Source: Bhargavaea changchunensis
GTDB lineage: Bacteria; Bacillota; Bacilli; Bacillales_A; Planococcaceae
Direction: 5' to 3'
NCBI RefSeq assembly: GCF_042665595.1
Contig: NZ_JBHTCT010000012.1
Location: 304,908 to 368,907 of the forward strand
Length of the DNA: 64,000 nucleotides
Each line of letters starts with the position of its first letter. Position 1 is the stretch's first letter. Shown here in pieces: positions 61,860 through 64,000 of this stretch. The notes beneath the pieces were generated by a model that saw only the letters and a list, made by a program, of their open reading frames with translations, was not told the origin of the DNA and ran no database searches. The position numbers and the translations under genes are program-made.

Positions 61860-62768
61860 CTATTTGATCATCCATTGCAAGAGGCTGTACATCAAAGGAA
61901 TCGTCAACATGCAAAGAGTTGTGGAGTGAATTACACCATAAGAGGCGAAAACCGCGTCTGCCCCAAACTTCTGTGCATACACCGTTGTGGTCGTGGCACT
62001 GGGCATACCGGCTGTCAGCACAGCAATGAGAAGCAGTTGTTCGGGGACTTGGAGAAAGAGAAAAACAAGCAGAGTCAACGGGAGGATCCATAACTTCATT
62101 AAGGAAGCAGACCAGATATAAAGATTTTTGCTGTACAACTTAAAGTCTTCAAACCGTGTGTCCGCAAGCAGACTGCCGATCAGAATCATCGACAGGGGAA
62201 CCGTCATCTTCCCGACATCCTCAAACGTCCTCAACAGCATGTCCGGCCAGTTGAAAGGGAGAAACAGCATGGCCAGACCGACCAGCGTGGCGAGGATGCC
62301 CGGGTTCAGAAAGAGTGCCCGCCAAGTCACGGACGCATCATTCCTGGTGAACAGATAAATCCCGTAGGACCAGATCAGTACCAGATATAAGATGTTGAAG
62401 AGAGTCAGGTAGACCACCCCCTGTTCCCCCATCAGCATATAAATCACCGCAAACCCGATGAACCCCTGATTGCCGAAAACAATCAGGCTCTCGTACACAC
62501 TTTTCTGCCCCTCGGGAAGTGCAGCCCGCCACCTTAGAAAAGCGCCAATAACGATTGAAACCGTCATGACAAATACAGACATGGCGATGAGCCAAGAGAA
62601 ATCCATCAATAGTTCCTTTGAAAATGTGGTATCAAGCGAAAACAGAATCAGAGCGGGCAAAGTGACGTACAGCATCAGTTGTATAATTACCGGGTTGGCG
62701 TGACGGCTAAGAATGTTCATTTTCCTCGCAACAAAGCCAATCAATGCCATTAGGTAAAGAGGGATCAT
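61860..62768 (-). CDS. AEC family transporter (auxin efflux carrier type)
   Basis: The protein has about ten membrane segments, the N-terminal half-site NPVIIQLMLYVTLPALILFSL and the C-terminal MPSATTTTVYAQKFGADA typical of AEC permeases, which export or exchange organic acids. From ATG 62768 it has 302 residues, but that codon has no ribosome binding site and truncates the first membrane helix. The frame is open upstream, and an in-frame CTG at 62795 stands just after AAGGGGGGAGG, adding LSASAFVLT. The true start may therefore be CTG 62795 (311 residues). Confidence 0.85.
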   Translation of the reverse strand: MIPLYLMALIGFVARKMNILSRHANPVIIQLMLYVTLPALILFSLDTTFSKELLMDFSWLIAMSVFVMTVSIVIGAFLRWRAALPEGQKSVYESLIVFGNQGFIGFAVIYMLMGEQGVVYLTLFNILYLVLIWSYGIYLFTRNDASVTWRALFLNPGILATLVGLAMLFLPFNWPDMLLRTFEDVGKMTVPLSMILIGSLLADTRFEDFKLYSKNLYIWSASLMKLWILPLTLLVFLFLQVPEQLLLIAVLTAGMPSATTTTVYAQKFGADAVFASYGVIHSTTLCMLTIPLMYSLLQWMIK

Positions 62769-62883
62769 CGTCAGGACAAACGCGGAAGCGGACAGGCGCC
62801 CTCCCCCCTTTCTTCATCCTGTAGGCTATGAGGAAATTGGCTCGAAGGTGCCATTAAAGTGTCCCGCAATGACGGCAACAATA

Positions 62884-62917
62884 ATAAGCTGACACCCGAT
62901 TTCAGGGAATCAGCTTA
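62884..62917 (-). terminator. Terminator of the Mrr-like nuclease gene
   Basis: A stem AAGCTGA with TCAGCTT plus an inner CCTGAAATCGGG pair is followed on the minus strand by ATTATTG. Confidence 0.65.
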
Positions 62918-62934
62918 TGATTTCTCTATCAGGT

Positions 62935-63486
62935 TCAAGCAGACTGTTTCTCCAAAAGGATATGAATGAGCTGCGCCCGGTCGACAAGGCGAACACCATT
63001 ACTTAATGCAAGTTCCTTGGCGGCTTTTGTATACTGGCTGTTCGTCACCACCCAAGCATCTTCGGCCCTATAATGACTTTTGGCTGCAACGATTTCCTGA
63101 ACAGCCTTGATGCCGACATTCTGTTTCCACCGTTTTGCCTGGACGACAATCCGTCGGCCATCCCGCTCCATGACGAGATCGGCCCCAAAATCATTCTGAT
63201 AAGGAGTCCGGCGAACCTTATAGCCTCTTGCCTCATATCGCAGTTTCAGAAATTGCTCGAACTCCTTGCCGCTCATCTCGTCCACCTGACGGATGCCGGA
63301 TGCATTGAGTTTCCGCTCTTTCAGCAATCCAAGGGCAAAGAAAATCAACAACAGGCCGATTAAACCTCCGAAAAAGATAAACGCAGCTGCTTCAATTGAT
63401 TGTGTATTTATGTAGGTCAAGCCTCCGGCTGCAAATAGAAGCCCGGTCAGTCCGTTATACAGTTGGTCATTCTTTTTCCGTGCCAT
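62935..63486 (-). CDS. Membrane-anchored Mrr-type restriction endonuclease domain protein
   Basis: The 183-residue protein has two N-terminal membrane segments (about 11-28 and 32-55) and then an Mrr_cat nuclease fold: MSGKEFEQFLKLRYEARGYKV, the metal-binding Asp103 in FGADLVMERDG, and QAKRW with Gln116 and Lys118. The D-(Q)xK site appears intact. Such stand-alone proteins are common in Bacillales; they may cut modified or foreign DNA, but this is not shown. ATG 63486 follows a weak AGGAATCAGGG. Confidence 0.8.
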   Translation of the reverse strand: MARKKNDQLYNGLTGLLFAAGGLTYINTQSIEAAAFIFFGGLIGLLLIFFALGLLKERKLNASGIRQVDEMSGKEFEQFLKLRYEARGYKVRRTPYQNDFGADLVMERDGRRIVVQAKRWKQNVGIKAVQEIVAAKSHYRAEDAWVVTNSQYTKAAKELALSNGVRLVDRAQLIHILLEKQSA

Positions 63487-63896
63487 TATTCCCTGATTCC
63501 TCTTCCATGATTTATTCACTGCTTGAAAAGTAGTCTTAATCCACCCTTTTGACGACAAACGTCTCACCGGTGCGTCCTAAGACGACGGCGGCTTCTTCTA
63601 CATCTCCGCCATACCCCATTGCGACGCCTATCTTGGATACATACTATTTCCCTATATATTAACATTAACAGTGGAAGACTGACAGGAGTATGTTGGGAAT
63701 ATCCATATTTTTTTCCTAATTAACCAGGTGAAATGTCATTTAAAAACATCGAGGGCTTTTATCAATAAAATGATGGCTTCAGCTGTGTTTGGCTATTGTC
63801 TCTAATTATTAGTTATTTGTCCTTTTCCCTCGAAAGAGTGATTGAATCGCCGAAAATTGCGCAAAAAAACCGTCTCCATAAGGAGACGGCCTTGTG
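63487..63896. other. Spacer upstream of the nuclease gene and rRNA terminator region
   Basis: I see no gene in this 410-bp, AT-rich stretch. It contains a short frame (63536-63619, 27 codons, no ribosome binding site), which I do not accept as a gene. The rRNA terminator is at 63862-63889. Confidence 0.6.
63862..63889 (-). terminator. Terminator of the rRNA operon
   Basis: A perfect 8-bp stem (63870-63877 with 63882-63889), 4-nt loop, is followed on the minus strand by TTTTTTTGCG, directly after the 5S gene. Confidence 0.92.

Positions 63897-64000
<104 letters not shown>

Noticed and set aside
63536..63619. Short minus-strand frame of 27 codons next to the nuclease gene
   Set aside because: No ribosome binding site precedes its ATG, it resembles no family I know, and the surrounding DNA is a non-coding spacer before the rRNA operon.

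Overview
The window comes from a spore-forming, low-GC-phylum Gram-positive bacterium of the order Bacillales. Planococcaceae (Bhargavaea/Sporosarcina/Planococcus-like) is my inference from the roughly balanced base composition combined with Bacillus-type gene content. Supporting signs are Spo0E-like, YhcN/YlaJ-like, SpoVR, YhbH and PrkA sporulation genes, AGGAGG ribosome binding sites with many TTG and GTG starts, sigma-A promoters, CcpA cre boxes, an MhqR-type operator, a paiA-paiB pair and an LXG (type VII secretion) cassette. Most genes lie on the minus strand. The window ends inside a 5S rRNA, so an rRNA operon lies just beyond the right edge.

Layout. 1-6556: a LacI-controlled catabolic cluster with a HisD-like dehydrogenase, a GntP permease, a 3-hydroxyacyl-CoA dehydrogenase and an SDR, then a FusB-type EF-G-binding protein and the start of a 3-hydroxybutyrate dehydrogenase. 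6557-11507: secreted M28 peptidase, tRNA-Ser(CGA), DUF421 protein, NhaC antiporter, tRNA-Arg(CCT) and a very short Spo0E-like gene. 11772-16000: YhcN-like lipoprotein, a D-lactate/glycolate oxidase plus BASS transporter operon, and an LLM flavin oxidoreductase. 16087-20759: prkA-yhbH-spoVR. 21316-27442: MhqR-type quinone dioxygenase, TraB-like protein, RecQ, a P-loop kinase and nitronate monooxygenase. 27669-33252: FtsH-like protease, an SDR relic, YqcI/YcgG, a GyrI-like protein, branched-chain aminotransferase and a small unknown protein. 33414-37355: a CcpA-controlled operon for carboxylate uptake and CoA activation (small membrane protein, SSS symporter, acyl-CoA ligase, MaoC). 37703-43075: a cluster holding three disrupted genes (SDR, paiB, GNAT) among intact ferredoxin, copper-storage, YdhK, DUF488, PaiA and MarR genes.

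43214-57493 is the accessory-looking part. An LXG effector with two tandem copies of an unrecognised C-terminal module follows YwqH-like and YwqI-like partner genes and is itself followed by two alpha-helical lipoproteins. Two further paralogues of those lipoproteins lie about 9 kb away. Between them is a regulator-MFS-M20 hydrolase-glutaminase operon. Next comes a PucR-type regulator and an AbgT transporter-amidohydrolase-M20 operon (55748-61549). Both metabolic loci look built to import and cleave acylated or peptidic amino-acid conjugates. The right end holds an AEC permease with an apparent CTG start, a membrane-anchored Mrr-type nuclease and the 5S rRNA.

The most unusual non-coding structure is a set of intergenic arrays in which a short conserved word recurs every 20 or 21 bp (two helical turns) with unrelated 7-8 bp spacers (6668-6760, 20939-21072, 26236-26470, and weakly 61798-61850). 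The most unusual coding structure is the duplicated-module LXG effector and its dispersed lipoprotein family.
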